Source of the DNA: Pohlia nutans
Taxonomy: Eukaryota; Streptophyta; Bryopsida; Bryales; Mniaceae
Length of the DNA: 64,000 bases
Direction of reading: 5' to 3'
Assembly: GCA_022496805.1 (NCBI GenBank)
Contig: CM040094.1
Location: 19,181,501-19,245,500 of the forward strand
Under the pieces are notes generated by a model that searched no databases, was not told the origin of the DNA, and saw nothing but the letters and a program-made list of their open reading frames with translations. This document shows positions 44,602-57,194 of this stretch, in pieces (position 1 is the stretch's first letter; the number at the start of each line of letters is the position of its first letter). A program made the position numbers and the translations under genes.

Positions 44602-47600
44602 TTAACTAGAAGCAGAGGAGTCATCTTCGAATTCTTCACCCTGATCAGCCTCGTCATCTACAAATTCACGAACTCTGGGATTATAGCAACGTCTACTACG
44701 ACGTGATTTAGGAGATACTGCGACATACGCCCTTGCAAACTCTTCCGCGTATTCAGGAAGTTTGAATGATGAAGGCGAACTAAGGAGTTTTAGATCCCTG
44801 GTAAACTCTCTGCACAAGCCGTATAACGAGTTAGAGTAGAATGAGACGAGTTGAATGGGACGAGAAACCGTGATGATTATTTAGACAAGTCCAAATCATT
44901 TAAGCCAAATTTCACAACTTACGCACAAGTGGTGGTGAACCACTGCCTCTTGGGTTTTTTAGCCGGATTGGGATTTACTGGTGGAGTAGTAATCCTTGCC
45001 TTCGCAGCAGATTCATGGACTTTTGCAGGTGCCAAGGGTGCAAGCAGGGCGTCGAAAATTAGACGATCGTCCTCCAAAGCAATGGCGTGACGGCCGGTTG
45101 CGATACACGCCTTCACAGATGTGCCTATATCATAAAAATATCAGGAATTAGGCAAAGTGTTCAAATATTGAAGAAAACTCAATTAATGCATATCATAGTA
45201 AAGAATGTACGTCATACCAGTGGAAGCTTTGCAATCAAGTACGATGTCACCAGGCTTGCAAAATTGTTGAATTAGCAAGCGAAAAAATTGCTTGTTCTTC
45301 TCACGTGCTCCACGCCACGGTATGCCATTGTTCATAGTCACATCGTCATCTGTGAGATTATACAACGCGTCGTTCTTCTCAACTAGGTCACCACCATAGT
45401 GTGCACCTCGATTCTCAGAGAAAGAGAAGCGCGAAGGAATCACGCTTTGTACAAAGAGCTGGATCCAAAAACGAACCGACTGGCATTTCTCCCCATCACA
45501 TACGACACAAATTAGTTGACATACAAACCAAGAATGAAGATATATGGAACGAGAAAATCATATGGAATCTAGCAATTACAGTGTAGTTGTTACCGTGAGA
45601 GTTGGATCTCGAGGCAATGCCAAGCAGAGTTCATTAATGCCCCACCAATCCTTGAGGAGTTTCATGTCATACTGGTCAGCCCTCCCATTGATTTCCATCA
45701 TCAAGGCACGATCGTCACAATGAACGAGAACCAGTGCACCGTCATCGTGAAGAATATTGTCAGCCATCTGAAATACGTATTCTATATAATTCGTTACACG
45801 CGAGTTCCAATCTGGAACAGTTGTTGAGATGCCAGGAACGGGCAAGTTTTCAGGGATATCTGCAATAATTAAATCTATCCCTGTGTGCTTGAATTTCATG
45901 CAAACCTCTGATGACACATGTCGCTGGCGACTGGAATTTGCCTACCCATTAAACAATAATCCAGGTTAGCGTAGCAATGAAAAGAGACGTGAGCCAATTG
46001 AACATGATGGACCGTGGGAATTAAAATCACCTTTGCGATGCAGTCGTGCAGCTGTACCCATCGAGGATCAACCGCTAAAGACTTTTGCGCATTATCCGCG
46101 AGCTCTTGTAGAGATGTACACTCCAGATGCACCTGCAATGACGTTTGTTCAACCCTAGATGAGCTGGCACATGGAAACTGAGACTGCTTCTTCTTTCGCA
46201 AGCGGTGCACTGATGCATGAAACCCATTCGAAATGGATGAATCTGGCGCCAATGGTGTGGTACATTCGAGAGCCGGATCCTCTGAACGACCTGCTGTGTC
46301 ATGACTGACAGAGGGTGCGTCTAATGGAGACTCGTCGTCTCTACCAGAGTCCTCGTTGCCAGCCTCCTCCATTGCAACCAAGGCCTCTTTGGCTCCTTGT
46401 TCTTTGGTCCCCTTCTCTTTGGCTCCCTTCTCTTTGTCTCCTTTCTCTTTGGCTCCACTCTCCTTCTCCTCGATTGCCTCCTTCTCCGCCTTCTCCTTCT
46501 CGATTCTCTCTCTCTCAGCCTTCTCTTTATCTGCTTTGGTTTGTCGCTTCTTCTTCTCCTTGGGAGGCTGGATAACCTGAAGGTTCTCTTCATCTGAGAT
46601 GTCATCCACGGCTTCCACTTTAGCTTGACCTCCGTCAATGGCAGTCCGCTCAACAACCTCTGTCGATGGATAATTTCGACTGCAATCCAGGTACCAGCAT
46701 CCAGAATCCAAATGCTTTGCATTAAATCTCTTGAACTGCTCGAACATGAACATGGCCATGTCCGAGCCTTTCTGGAGCCAGGACTCAAAGTAGAGTGGTA
46801 ATGCATCCTTTGAAATGACTTTCTTTGCGACCAGCATACGGACTAGGTACCTAGCATTAGAAAGATCAACAATATGAGTTCTAATCAATGATAACACAAT
46901 AATGATGATCATGCTACAAAAGAAACAATAGTAATGGAAGACGTATTCTAATTGAGCGCAAACGTGTAGACAACACGCTTGACCGCTTGAGTTGTTCCTG
47001 GGTAATCTTTGAACGGAGTCTTCTTAATGTAAAGCTTGTTGTCTTTTGTGCCAAAGAAATTGCTAAAGGCCTTGTCCCATAGCAGAATTCGCCAACTCTC
47101 TACATAATCGCCTGGTTTCCATGCACCAGAAATTGTCCAATCAACAGTGATGTTCTCGTCTTTGAGAATTTCATCCACCATCTTCACGACGGCCTCTTCC
47201 AACTATTGCCAAAATCCCAATAGTTAGAGTTCTGCATGCAATGGACCTCGTTTTCACCCCTAGTGGCTGGCACCTCACAAGAATTGAGCTCGTGCACGAG
47301 CTATACATCCAAAACTAAACCAAGAGCTAAACCCAGAGCTAATCCACACGAGCACCATGAACACGACCATGAACACCAGCGAGAACACGAAGATGAACAC
47401 GAAGATGAACACCATGATCATGGCCATTAACACCAGCAAGAACATGACCATGAACACGAAGATGAACACGATAATGAACACAACGAACACGACGATGATC
47501 ACCAGCAAGAACACGAAAACCATGAACACGAAGATGAACACCAGCACGAGCTGATGTTCATCTTCGTGTTCATGGTCTTCGTGTTCATGCTGGTCGTGTT

Positions 47601-50600
47601 CTTGCTAGTGGTCATGCTGGTCGTCTACTCGTGTTCATGCGGTTCGTGTTCATGGTCGTGTCCATGGCGTTCATCTTCTGGTGACAGAACAAAAATTGGG
47701 ATCCCACCCCTCGTGGATTGCACGTCTCAAAACTAGAGGTCGTACACGAGCTATACCCCTAGTGAAATCGCCAGAGCTAAACCAAAGCTAAACCCAGAGC
47801 TAATTCACAGGAAGACCATGAACAGGACCATGAACACCAGCATGAACAAGACCATGAACACGAAGGTGAACACAAAGATGAACACCATGAACACGACCAT
47901 GATCACCTGCAAGAACACGAAGACCATGAACACGTAGATGAACACCAGCTGGTCGTGTTCATGGTGTTCATAGTCTTCGTGTTCATGGTGATCTTCTTCA
48001 GGTGTTCACCTCGAACACGAGAAGATGAACACCATGAACACGTACACAATGAACACCAACAAGAACACGAAGATCATGAACACAAAGATGAACACCAGCT
48101 CGCACTAGTGTTCATCTTCGTGTTCATGGTCCTCGTGTTCTTGCTGGTCATGTTCTTGCTTCTGTTCATGGTCGTCTATTGGTACTCATGCTGTTGGTGT
48201 TCATGGTCGTGTTCAAGGTGTTCATCATTTGGTGTTCGTGGTAAACACCAGATGATGAACACAATGAACACGTCCATAAAAAGCAGCAAGAACATAACCG
48301 GCAAGAACACGATGACCATGCTCACAAAGACGAACACCAAGTCGTGCAGGTGTTCATCTTCGTGTTCATGGTCGTCGTGATCCTGCTGGTCGTGATCTTG
48401 CTGGCATTCATAGTTCTCAACTCGTGTTCACCCCTAGTGGCTGGCACCTCAACAAACTAGAGTTCGTATACGAGCTACACCCAGAGTGGTCCACCCAGAG
48501 GTAAACCCAAAGCCAATCCCAGAGCTAAACGACACGAACACCATGAACACGACCATGAACACCAGCTCGTGCATGTGTTCATCTTCGTGTTCATGGTCGT
48601 TGTGATCTTGCTGGTCGTGTTCTTACTCGTGCTCATGGTCGTCTACTCGTGCTCATGCTCTTGGTGTTCATGGTCGTGTTCATGGTGTTCATCATCTGGT
48701 GTTCACCACGAACACGAGATGATGAGCACTATGAACACGACCATGGACACCAGCAAGAACACGAAGACCATGAACACGAGCTCGTGCTGGTGTTCATCTT
48801 CGTGTTCATGGTCTTCTTGTTCTTGCTGGTATTCATGGTTCTCTACTCGTGTTCACCCCTAGTGGCTGTCACATCACAAATCCACATCTCGTATACGAGC
48901 TATACCCCGAGTGGTATAGCCAGAGCTAAACCCAGAGTAAATCCGTGAGCTAAAGGACACGAACACCATGAACACGACCATGAACACCAGCAAGATCACG
49001 AAGACCATGGCGATACATGTGACATTGAGCATCGCAGTCCACCACTACAAATCGACAATTTAACTGAATATATGTTCCATCCTCTATTAGCTGGCACTCT
49101 TGAAAACTTAGTCTCTAGTACGAACTCTGCTCATTATCATGCGTCTGATTATCAAATCCGGATCCAAATGCAAAAGTAAACAATAGAACGAAGCTAAAGA
49201 AAGTCACCTCTGCCCAGAAGGTTGCTTTGTCCACCCAGCTGTCCCAAACATGATCCTTATGATTTCCAACTAAAAATCGATACGCACGCCTTGCATCAAC
49301 AGAGGAATTCCACCAGCGCAACCACCTTGCCTTGTACTTCCCATCTGTAATAGATGTCGCAAGTTTCTGTAGTTTCTCAATGGTCATCTCGGATGGGTCG
49401 TTCTCGCTAAAGTGCCGATCGATCTATAGACAGGATTTGAAAAGGTCAGTAGTTTTGAAAAACATACAGTCGCGACCAATACACGGGTAAAATAGGAATT
49501 ACTCTAACGCACCTCTTTCATGAAGTCTTCTCCATTTGCTGGATTTGCCACAGACAGGTATTTATCAAAGAAGTTCCCTTTCACGGCTTTCACAAACTTT
49601 CGAGTCGATTCCTTCATTGCCTCCCATATTCCGTTTGGGGTCCTTTCCTCAGGACGAGTATTCTTCTGGTATTCACAAGCTGCATCGTCAGCCGCAATCA
49701 ATATCTCTCTCTGCAAGAGGTAAAATGCGATAAGTATGTCGCGATCAATTGCAATTAAAGCAGAAGGTTAAGGTATTGAATGAGAAGTTGCTCACCCAGT
49801 ATAGGAATGTAATGAAGATCGTGATCGTGAGCGAGTACCAAGAAGGGTGTTTGGGTTTAACTTTCTCGCAGTATTGATATTCTTCCGGGGTGATGAGGTC
49901 CTTGAATGCCGTAAGTGGGAGAACACCAAATGTTCTGACGCGGCGTAATTTGGCCGGTAGCATGCTCTTAACGTGATCATTTTCCGTTGACCTACAAAAC
50001 CAAGTAATAGTTTGGTCAAACGCTCAAGTTAGAAAACATGAAGAACTAAATGATAGAAAAGTTAAGATACTGCACCAGTTAACATCACTCATTGCATTCA
50101 GCAAGAGCGCCACTTGTCCTCTTGGATCCAGCATGATACAATGAACTCTGTAATGCCATTTTTCTTCATCTGCGTGGAAGTTCCTGATATGGCGCGTCCA
50201 CGCAGTGACACGGTGATTTCCATCCCATACATAAAACATCTTGCCCCTCAGACTGGCAAGATCATCATCTGCTTCTAGCTCGCGCTCAAACTCTAGATTG
50301 ACCTTCTGCCAGAGAGGGCTCCATTGGGAGGTGATTTGGTCCGTAACATCCCGTGACACTTCCAGGTTATTGTACACCGATAAGTACAGAACACGATCAC
50401 CATCACGATAGCCGTTGACAAATTCGCTCTCGAGGCGTTGCACGTCTACTTCACCAACTGCTCGTACTTCATCCATGACAATCATGCGGCACAAGGGAAC
50501 CTGAAGGCGGGACTTCTTGATTGGCAAGATTCGCATGTCATTAATCACACCATTGAAATCAACCTTGAGATTCTTCCTGTGTAGTATCTCACTTTGGGCA

Positions 50601-50670
50601 ACGGTAGTAGCATCGTCAGGGCATTTGCTAAGAGGCTCCTCTTCTTCCAGCTGATCAAAACATTCAAATC
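44602..50670 (-). CDS. ParB-like / DNA amino-methyltransferase fusion gene (10 exons)
   Basis: Exons: 50670-50076, 49991-49796, 49710-49513, 49423-49208, 47202-46964, 46850-46031, 45941-45594, 45479-45218, 45124-44923, 44809-44602. All have GT-AG borders, and phases add up to 1,093 codons plus TAA. Exon 1 has a ParB/sulfiredoxin-like core (VPLCRMIV..., FYVWDGNHRVTAW). The middle is unrecognised, with a Lys/Glu-rich repeat (KEKGAKEKG type) in exon 6. Exons 7-9 form a beta-class amino-MTase: motif IV DLIIADIPENLP, an RGAREKNKQFFRLLI region, then motif I PGDIVLDCKASTGTS and GRHAIALEDD. Methylation of adenine N6 or cytosine N4 in DNA is the expected chemistry, but DPPY is DIPE here. The C-terminus is acidic. 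The 5' start is not identified; 57.2-59.0 kb may hold it. No stops within exons. Confidence 0.65.
47236..49015. repeat. Hairpin satellite array inside an intron
   Basis: Fills most of the intron between 49207 and 47203 of the ParB-methyltransferase gene. Each unit starts with CTGGCACCTCACAA, the palindrome AGCTCGTACACGAGCT (or GTGCACGAGC) and AGAGCTAAACCCAGAGCTAA. Next come GAACACGAAGATGAACACCA-type repeats and then their reverse complement. Unit lengths are irregular (about 350-700). Four unit starts are seen near 47280, 47725, 48450 and 48870. Confidence 0.8.
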
Positions 50671-50692
50671 CTGTCCACATTAGGATCGCACC

Positions 50693-53600
50693 CAAGTGGC
50701 TAGCACCTCACAAGACTTGAGCTCGTACACGAGCTATACCAACAGTGGTACACCCAGAGCTAAACCCCACGAAGACCATGAACACGACCATGCTCACCAG
50801 CAAGAACACGAAGAACTTGAACACGACCATGTTCACCAGCAAGAACACGAAGAACATGAACACGCAGATGAACGTGAAGATGAACACGAAAATGAACACA
50901 ATCAACACGACCATGACCACCAACAAGACCATGAACACGAAGATGAACACGAAGATGAACACCATAAACACGCCCAAGATCACCAGCAAGAACACAAAGA
51001 CCATGAACACCAGCATGAACACGACCAGCAAGAACACGAAGACAATGAACACGAAGATGAACACCAGCTCTTGCTGGTGTTCATCTTCGTGTTCATGGTC
51101 TTCGTGTTCTTGCTGGTAGTACTCTTGCTGGAGTTCATGGTCCTCTACTCTTGTTCAACCCCAGTGGCTCGCACCTCACAAGTACATAGCTCGTGCACGA
51201 GCTATACATATTGAGCTAAACCTAGAGCTAAACCCAGAGCTCAACGACACGAACACTATCAATACCAACAAGAGCACGACCAGCAAGAACACGAAGTCCA
51301 TGAACACGAAGATGAGTACCAGCTCGTACTGGTGTTCATCTTCGTGTTCATGGTCTTCGTGTTCTTGTTGGTAGTGCTCGTGCTGGTGTTCATGGTCCTC
51401 TACTCTTGTTCACCCCCAGTGGCTCGCACCTCACAAGTACATAGCTCGTGCACGAGCTATACATCTAGAGCTAAACCTAGAGCTAATCCCAGAGCTCCAC
51501 GACACGAACACTATCAACACGAGCATGAGCACGACCAGCAAGAACACGAAGTCCATGAACACGAAGATGAGCACCAGCTCGTGCTGGTATTCATCTTCGT
51601 GTTCATGGTCTTCGTGTTCTTGCTGGTCGTGCTCTTGCTGGAGTTCATGGTCCTCTACTCTTGTTCACCCCTAGTGGCTCGCACCTCACATGTACATAGC
51701 TTGTGCACGAGCTATACATCCAGAGCTAAACCTAGACCTAAACCTAGAGCTCTACAACACGAACACTATCAACACGAGCAAGAGCACGACCAGCAAGAAC
51801 AGGAAGTCCATGAACACGAAGATGAGCACCAGCTCGTGCTGGTGTTCATCTTCGTGTTCATGGTCTTCGTGTTCTTGCTGGTCGTGCTCTTGCTCGTGTT
51901 CATGGTCCTCTACACTTGTTCACCCCGAGTGGCTCGTACCTCACAAGTACATAACTCGTGCACGAGCTATACATATTGAGCTAAACCAAGAGCTAAACCC
52001 AGAGCTCAATGACACGAACACTATCAATACCAACAAGAGCACGACCAGCAAGAACACAAAGTCGATGAACACGAAGATGAGCACCAGCTCGTGCTCGTGT
52101 TCATCTTCATGTTCATGGTCTTCGTGTTCTTTCTGGTAGTGCTCTTGCTGGTGTTCATGGTCCTCTACTCTTGTTCACCCCCAGTGGCTCGCACCTCACA
52201 AGTACACAGCTTGTGCACGAGCTATACATCTAGAGCTAAACCTAGAGCTAATCCCAGAGCTCCACGACACGAACACTATCAACACGAGCATAAGCACGAC
52301 CAGCAACAACACGAAGTCCATGAACACGAAGATGAACACCAGCTCGTGCTGGTGTTCATCTTTGTGTTCATGGTCTTCGTGTTCTTGCTAGTCGTGCTCT
52401 TGCTGGTGTTCATCGTCCTCTACTCTTGTTCACCCCCAGTGGCTCGCACCTCACAAGTACATAGCTCGTGCACGAGCTATACATCCAGAGCTAAATCTAG
52501 AACTCAACGACACGAACACTATCAACACGAGCATGAGCACGACCTGCAAGAACACGTAGACCATGAACACGAAGATGAGCACCAGCTCGTGCTGGTGTTC
52601 GTCTTCGTGTTCATGGTCTTCGTGTTCTTGCAGGTCGTGCTCTTGCTCGTGTTCATGGTCCTCAACACTTGTTCACCCCCAGTGGCTCGCACCTCACAAG
52701 TACACAGCTTGTGCACGAGCTATACATCTAGAGCTAAACCTAGAGCTAATCCCAGAGCTCGACGACACGAACACTATCAACACGAGCATAAGCACGACCA
52801 GCAAGAACACGAAGTCCATGAACACGAAGATGAACACCAGCTCGTGCTGGTGTTCATCTTTGTGTTCATGGTCTTCGTGTTCTTTCTGGTAGTGCTCTTG
52901 CTCGTGTTCATGGTCCTCAACACTTGTTCACCCCCAGTGGCTCGCACCTCACAAGTACACAGCTTGTGCACGAGCTATACATCTAGAGCTAAACCTAGAG
53001 CTAATCCCAGAGCTCGACGACACGAACACTATCAACACGAGCATAAGCACGACCAGCAAGAACACGAAGTCCATGAACACGAAGATGAACACCAGCTCGT
53101 GCTGGTGTTCATCTTTGTGTTCATGGTCTTCGTGTTCTTGCTGGTCGTGCTCTTACTGGTGTTCATGGTCCTCTACTCTTGTTCACCCCCAGTGGCTCGC
53201 ACCTCACAAGTACATAGCTCGTGCACAAGCCATACATCCAGAGCTAAATCTAGAGCTCGACGACACGAACACTATCAACACGAGCATGAGCACAACCTGC
53301 AAGAACACGAAGACCATGAACACGAAGATGAGCACCAGCTCGTGCTGGTATTCATCTTCGTGTTCATGGTCTTCGTGTTCTTGCAGGTCGTGCTCTTGCT
53401 CGTGTTCATGGTCCTCAACACTTGTTCACCCCCAGTGGCTCGCACCTCACAAGTACATAGCTCGTGCACGAGCTTTACATATTGAGCTAAACCTAGAGCT
53501 AAACCCAGAGCTCAACGACACGAACACTATCAATACCAACAAGAGCACGACCAGCAAGAACACGAAGTCCATGAACACGAAGATGAGCACCAGCTCGTGC

Positions 53601-56600
53601 TGGTGTTCATCTTCGTGTTCATGGTCTTCGTGTTCTTGCTGGTCGTGCTCTTGCTGGAGTTCATGGTCCTCTACTCTTGTTCACCTCCAGTGGCTCGCAC
53701 CTCACAAGTACATAGCTCGTGCACGAGCTATACATCTAGAGCTAAACCTAGAGCTAAATCCAGAGCTCCACGACACGAAGACTATCAACACGAGCAAGAA
53801 CACGACCAGCAAGAACTCGAAGTCCATGAACACGAAGATGAACACCAGCTCGTGCTGGTGTTCATCATCGTGTTCATGGTCTTCGTGTCCTCGTTGGTCG
53901 TGTTCTTGCTTGTGATCATGGTCCTCCACTCTTGTTCAGCCCCGTGTGGCTCGCACCTCACAGTTATATTGCTCGTGCACGAGCTAAACATCCAGAGCTA
54001 AACCCACAGCTAAACCCAGAGCTCAAGGACACGAACACCATGAACTCGTGTTCTTGCTGGTTATCATGGTCCTCTACCCCCAGCGGCTGGTACGTCACAA
54101 AATTAGAGCTCGTACACGAGCTATACATATAGAATGACACCAGTGCTTATGGTGGACCCTCTCGTACACGCGGTCTAGTCGGGTCAAAACGGATTATTGA
54201 ATTTATTGTCGATGATTATGTACTTCCCCGCATGCGTGATAGTTAATTTGCAACAATAAACGACGTCAGTAGTGCGCTTGCTCTCTTGTTTAGTTCTATA
54301 TCCAAAAATTGATCTATTTGAGGGCGCTGGTGTATCATAACTAGTCCGTTGGGATGGACCGAGGTTCAATATGTGACTCATAACGCGCTATCCCCAAGTA
54401 AGAGGCAGCCTTTGCGTGGCGTGCTCGTACACGAGCGATACTCGTGCCACCACGATTGACTGGTGTCCAAAACGAAATTTGGATCCTCCTCCCGATGGCT
54501 GGCACCTCTCTAAGTTGAGCTCGTGCACGAGCTATACATCCAGAGCGAAACCAAGTAGATTTATTTTATTCTTAAAATATTTTGAGTGCTTTCGCAGGTC
54601 CCACTCAACGTGCCACCCCCGAGTACCAGGAACATCCCAGAGCACCAGGAACACGCAGCACCAAGGGCTCGTACACGAGAGCTACCCGGACAACAACAAA
54701 ATCGAGGTGTCTAAAACAAATATAGAGATCCCACCCCTAGTGGCAAGCACCTCCCAAAACTAGAGCTCGTACACGAGCTATACATCTGGAGTGACACTAG
54801 TAGTATTTTTTTCTACTTTTTTCATTTCTGTTGGTGTTCATCTTCGTGTTCATGGTCTCCGTGCTCATGCTGGTCGTATTCTTGCTGCAGTTCAAGGTCC
54901 TCTACTCGTGTATACCCCAGAGTGGCTCGCACCTCAAACGAGTATAGCTCGTGCCGAGCTATATATCTAGAGCTACACCCAGAGCTAATCCCCGAGCTCA
55001 AAGACACGAAGACTACGAACACCTGTAAGAACACGACCAGAGAAAACACAAAGACCATGAACACAAAGATGAACACCAGCTCGTGCTGGTGTTCATCTTC
55101 GTGTTCATGGTCTTCGTGTTCATGCTGCTCGTGTTCTTGCTCGTGTTCATAGTCGTCCAATTCAATTCATGTTGTTCGTGCTCATGGTCGTGTTCATCGT
55201 GTTTCATCATCTGGTGTTCATCTTCTAGTGCCATATCAAAAATAGGGATCCCTGCCCTTGTGAATTGCACCTCACTGAACCAGTGCTCGTACACGAGCTA
55301 TACCCCCAGTGTCATAGCCAAGGCTAATCCCAGTGCTAGACCCAGAGGTAATTCACACGATCACCATGAACTCGACCATCAACACCAGCAAGATCATGAA
55401 GACCATAAATACGAAGATGTACACGATGATGACCACCAGCATCACGGCCATGAACACGAAGATGAACACCATGAACACGAGCCAGAACACGACCAGCATG
55501 AACACGATGACAATGAACACACAGATGAACACCTGCTCGTGCTGGTGTTCATCTTCGTGTTCATGGTCTTCCTGTTCATGCTGGTGGTGTTCTTGCTCGT
55601 GTTCATAGTCGTCCAATTGAATTCATGCTGTTCGTGCTCATGGTCGTGTTCATGGTGTTCATCATCTGGTATTCATCATCTGGTGCCATATCAAAAATAG
55701 GGATCCCTGCCCTTGTGAATTGCACCTCACTGAACTAGTGCTCGTACACGAGCTATACCCCAAGTGTCATAGCCAAAGCTAATCCCAGTGCTAGACCCAG
55801 AGGTAATTCACACGATCACCATGAACACGACCATCAACACCAGCAAGGTCATGAAGACATGAATACGAAGATGTACACGATGATGACCACCAGCATCACG
55901 GCCATGATCACGAAGATGAACACCATGAACACGAGCAAGAACATCGTGCTCATGGTCATGTTCTTGGTGTTCATCATGTGGTGTTCATCATGTGGTGCCA
56001 TATCAAAAATAGGGATCCCTGCCCTTGTGAATTGCACCTCACTGAACTAGTGCTCGTACACGAGCTATACCCCCAGTGTCATAGCTAGAGGTAATCCCAG
56101 TGCTAGACCCAGAGGTAATTCACACAATCACCATGAACACGACCATCAACACCAGCAAGATCATGAAGACCATGAATACGAAGATGTACACGATGATGAC
56201 CACCAGCATCACGGCCATAAACACGAAGATGAACACCATGAACACGAGCAAGAACTTCGTGCTCATGGTCGTGTTCATGGTGTTCATCATCCGGTGTTCA
56301 TCTTCTGGTGCCATATCAAGAATAGGGATCTCTGCCCTTGTGAATTGCACCTCACTGAACTAGTGCTCTTACACGAGCTATACCCCCAGTGACATAGCCG
56401 GAGCTAATCCCAGTGCTAGACCCAGAGTTAATTCACACGATCACCATGAACACGACCATCAACACCAGCAAGATCATGAAGACCATGAATACGAAGATGT
56501 ATACAATGATGACCACCAGCATCACGGCCATGAACACGAAGATGAACACCATGAACACGAGCAAGAACACGACCAGCATGAACACGATGACCATGAACAC

Positions 56601-57140
56601 GAAGATGAACACCAGCTCGTGCTGGTGTTCATCTTCGTATTCATGGTCTTCGTGTTCATGCTGGTCGTGTTCTTGCTTGTGTTCATAGTCGTCTAATTGA
56701 AGTCATGCTGTTCGTGCTCATGGTCGTGTTCATGGTGTTCATCATCTGGTATTCATCATCTGGTGCCATATCAAAAATAGGGATCCCTGCCCTTGTGAAT
56801 TGCACCTCACTGAACTAGTGCTCGTACACGAGCTATACCCCCAGTGACATAGCCAGAGCTAATCCCAGTGCTAGACCCAGAGTTAATTCACACGATCACC
56901 ATGAACACGACCATCAACACCAGCAAGATCATGAAGACCATGAATACGAAGATGTACACGATGATGACCACCAGCGTCACGGCCATGAACACGAAGATGA
57001 ATACCATGAACACGAGCAAGAACACGACCAGCATGAACACGATGACCATGAACACGAAGATGAACACCAGCTCGTCCTGGTGTTCATCTTCGTGTTCATG
57101 GTCTTCGTGTTCATGCTGGTCGTGTTCTTGCTGGTGTTTA
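50693..57140. repeat. Large hairpin satellite array
   Basis: More than 20 units. From 51180 to 54000 about a dozen copies repeat every ~250-255 bases: GGCTCGCACCTCACAAGTAC, CTCGTGCACGAGCTATACAT, AGAGCTAAACC..., CACGAACACTATCAACACGA, then a long hairpin whose arms carry CATGAACACGAAGATGAACA and its complement around CTCGTG. From 55220 to 57130 five units with GGGATCCCTGCCCTTGTGAA come as short (~315) and long (~460) forms; the long form has an extra hairpin. It ends 20 bases from exon 50670 of the ParB-methyltransferase gene. Confidence 0.85.
52091..53485 (+). other. Long periodic open frame across satellite units
   Basis: 464 codons without a stop across about six repeat units, because the unit (~255) is a multiple of three. 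Each 85-residue period has a hydrophobic stretch (FIFVFMVFVFLLVVLLLVFM), a Cys/Ser/Arg-rich part and a His/Glu-rich part (HEHYQHEHEHDQQEHEVHEH). It looks like a by-product of the DNA repeat. There is no homology I recognise and no proper upstream context. Confidence 0.3.
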
Positions 57141-57194
57141 AGAATCCCTAAATCCCTAAAATCTTAAAATTTCCTAAATTCCTAAATTAAGGTC

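Noticed and set aside
46315..46597. Ser/Leu-rich plus-strand frames
   Set aside because: They are the complement of the Lys/Glu-rich repeat in exon 46031-46850 of the minus-strand gene.
50696..51979. His/Glu-rich and hydrophobic proteins encoded by the satellite array
   Set aside because: Frames follow directly from hexamer-like DNA repeats, occur in several frames and on both strands, and have no recognisable domain or start context.
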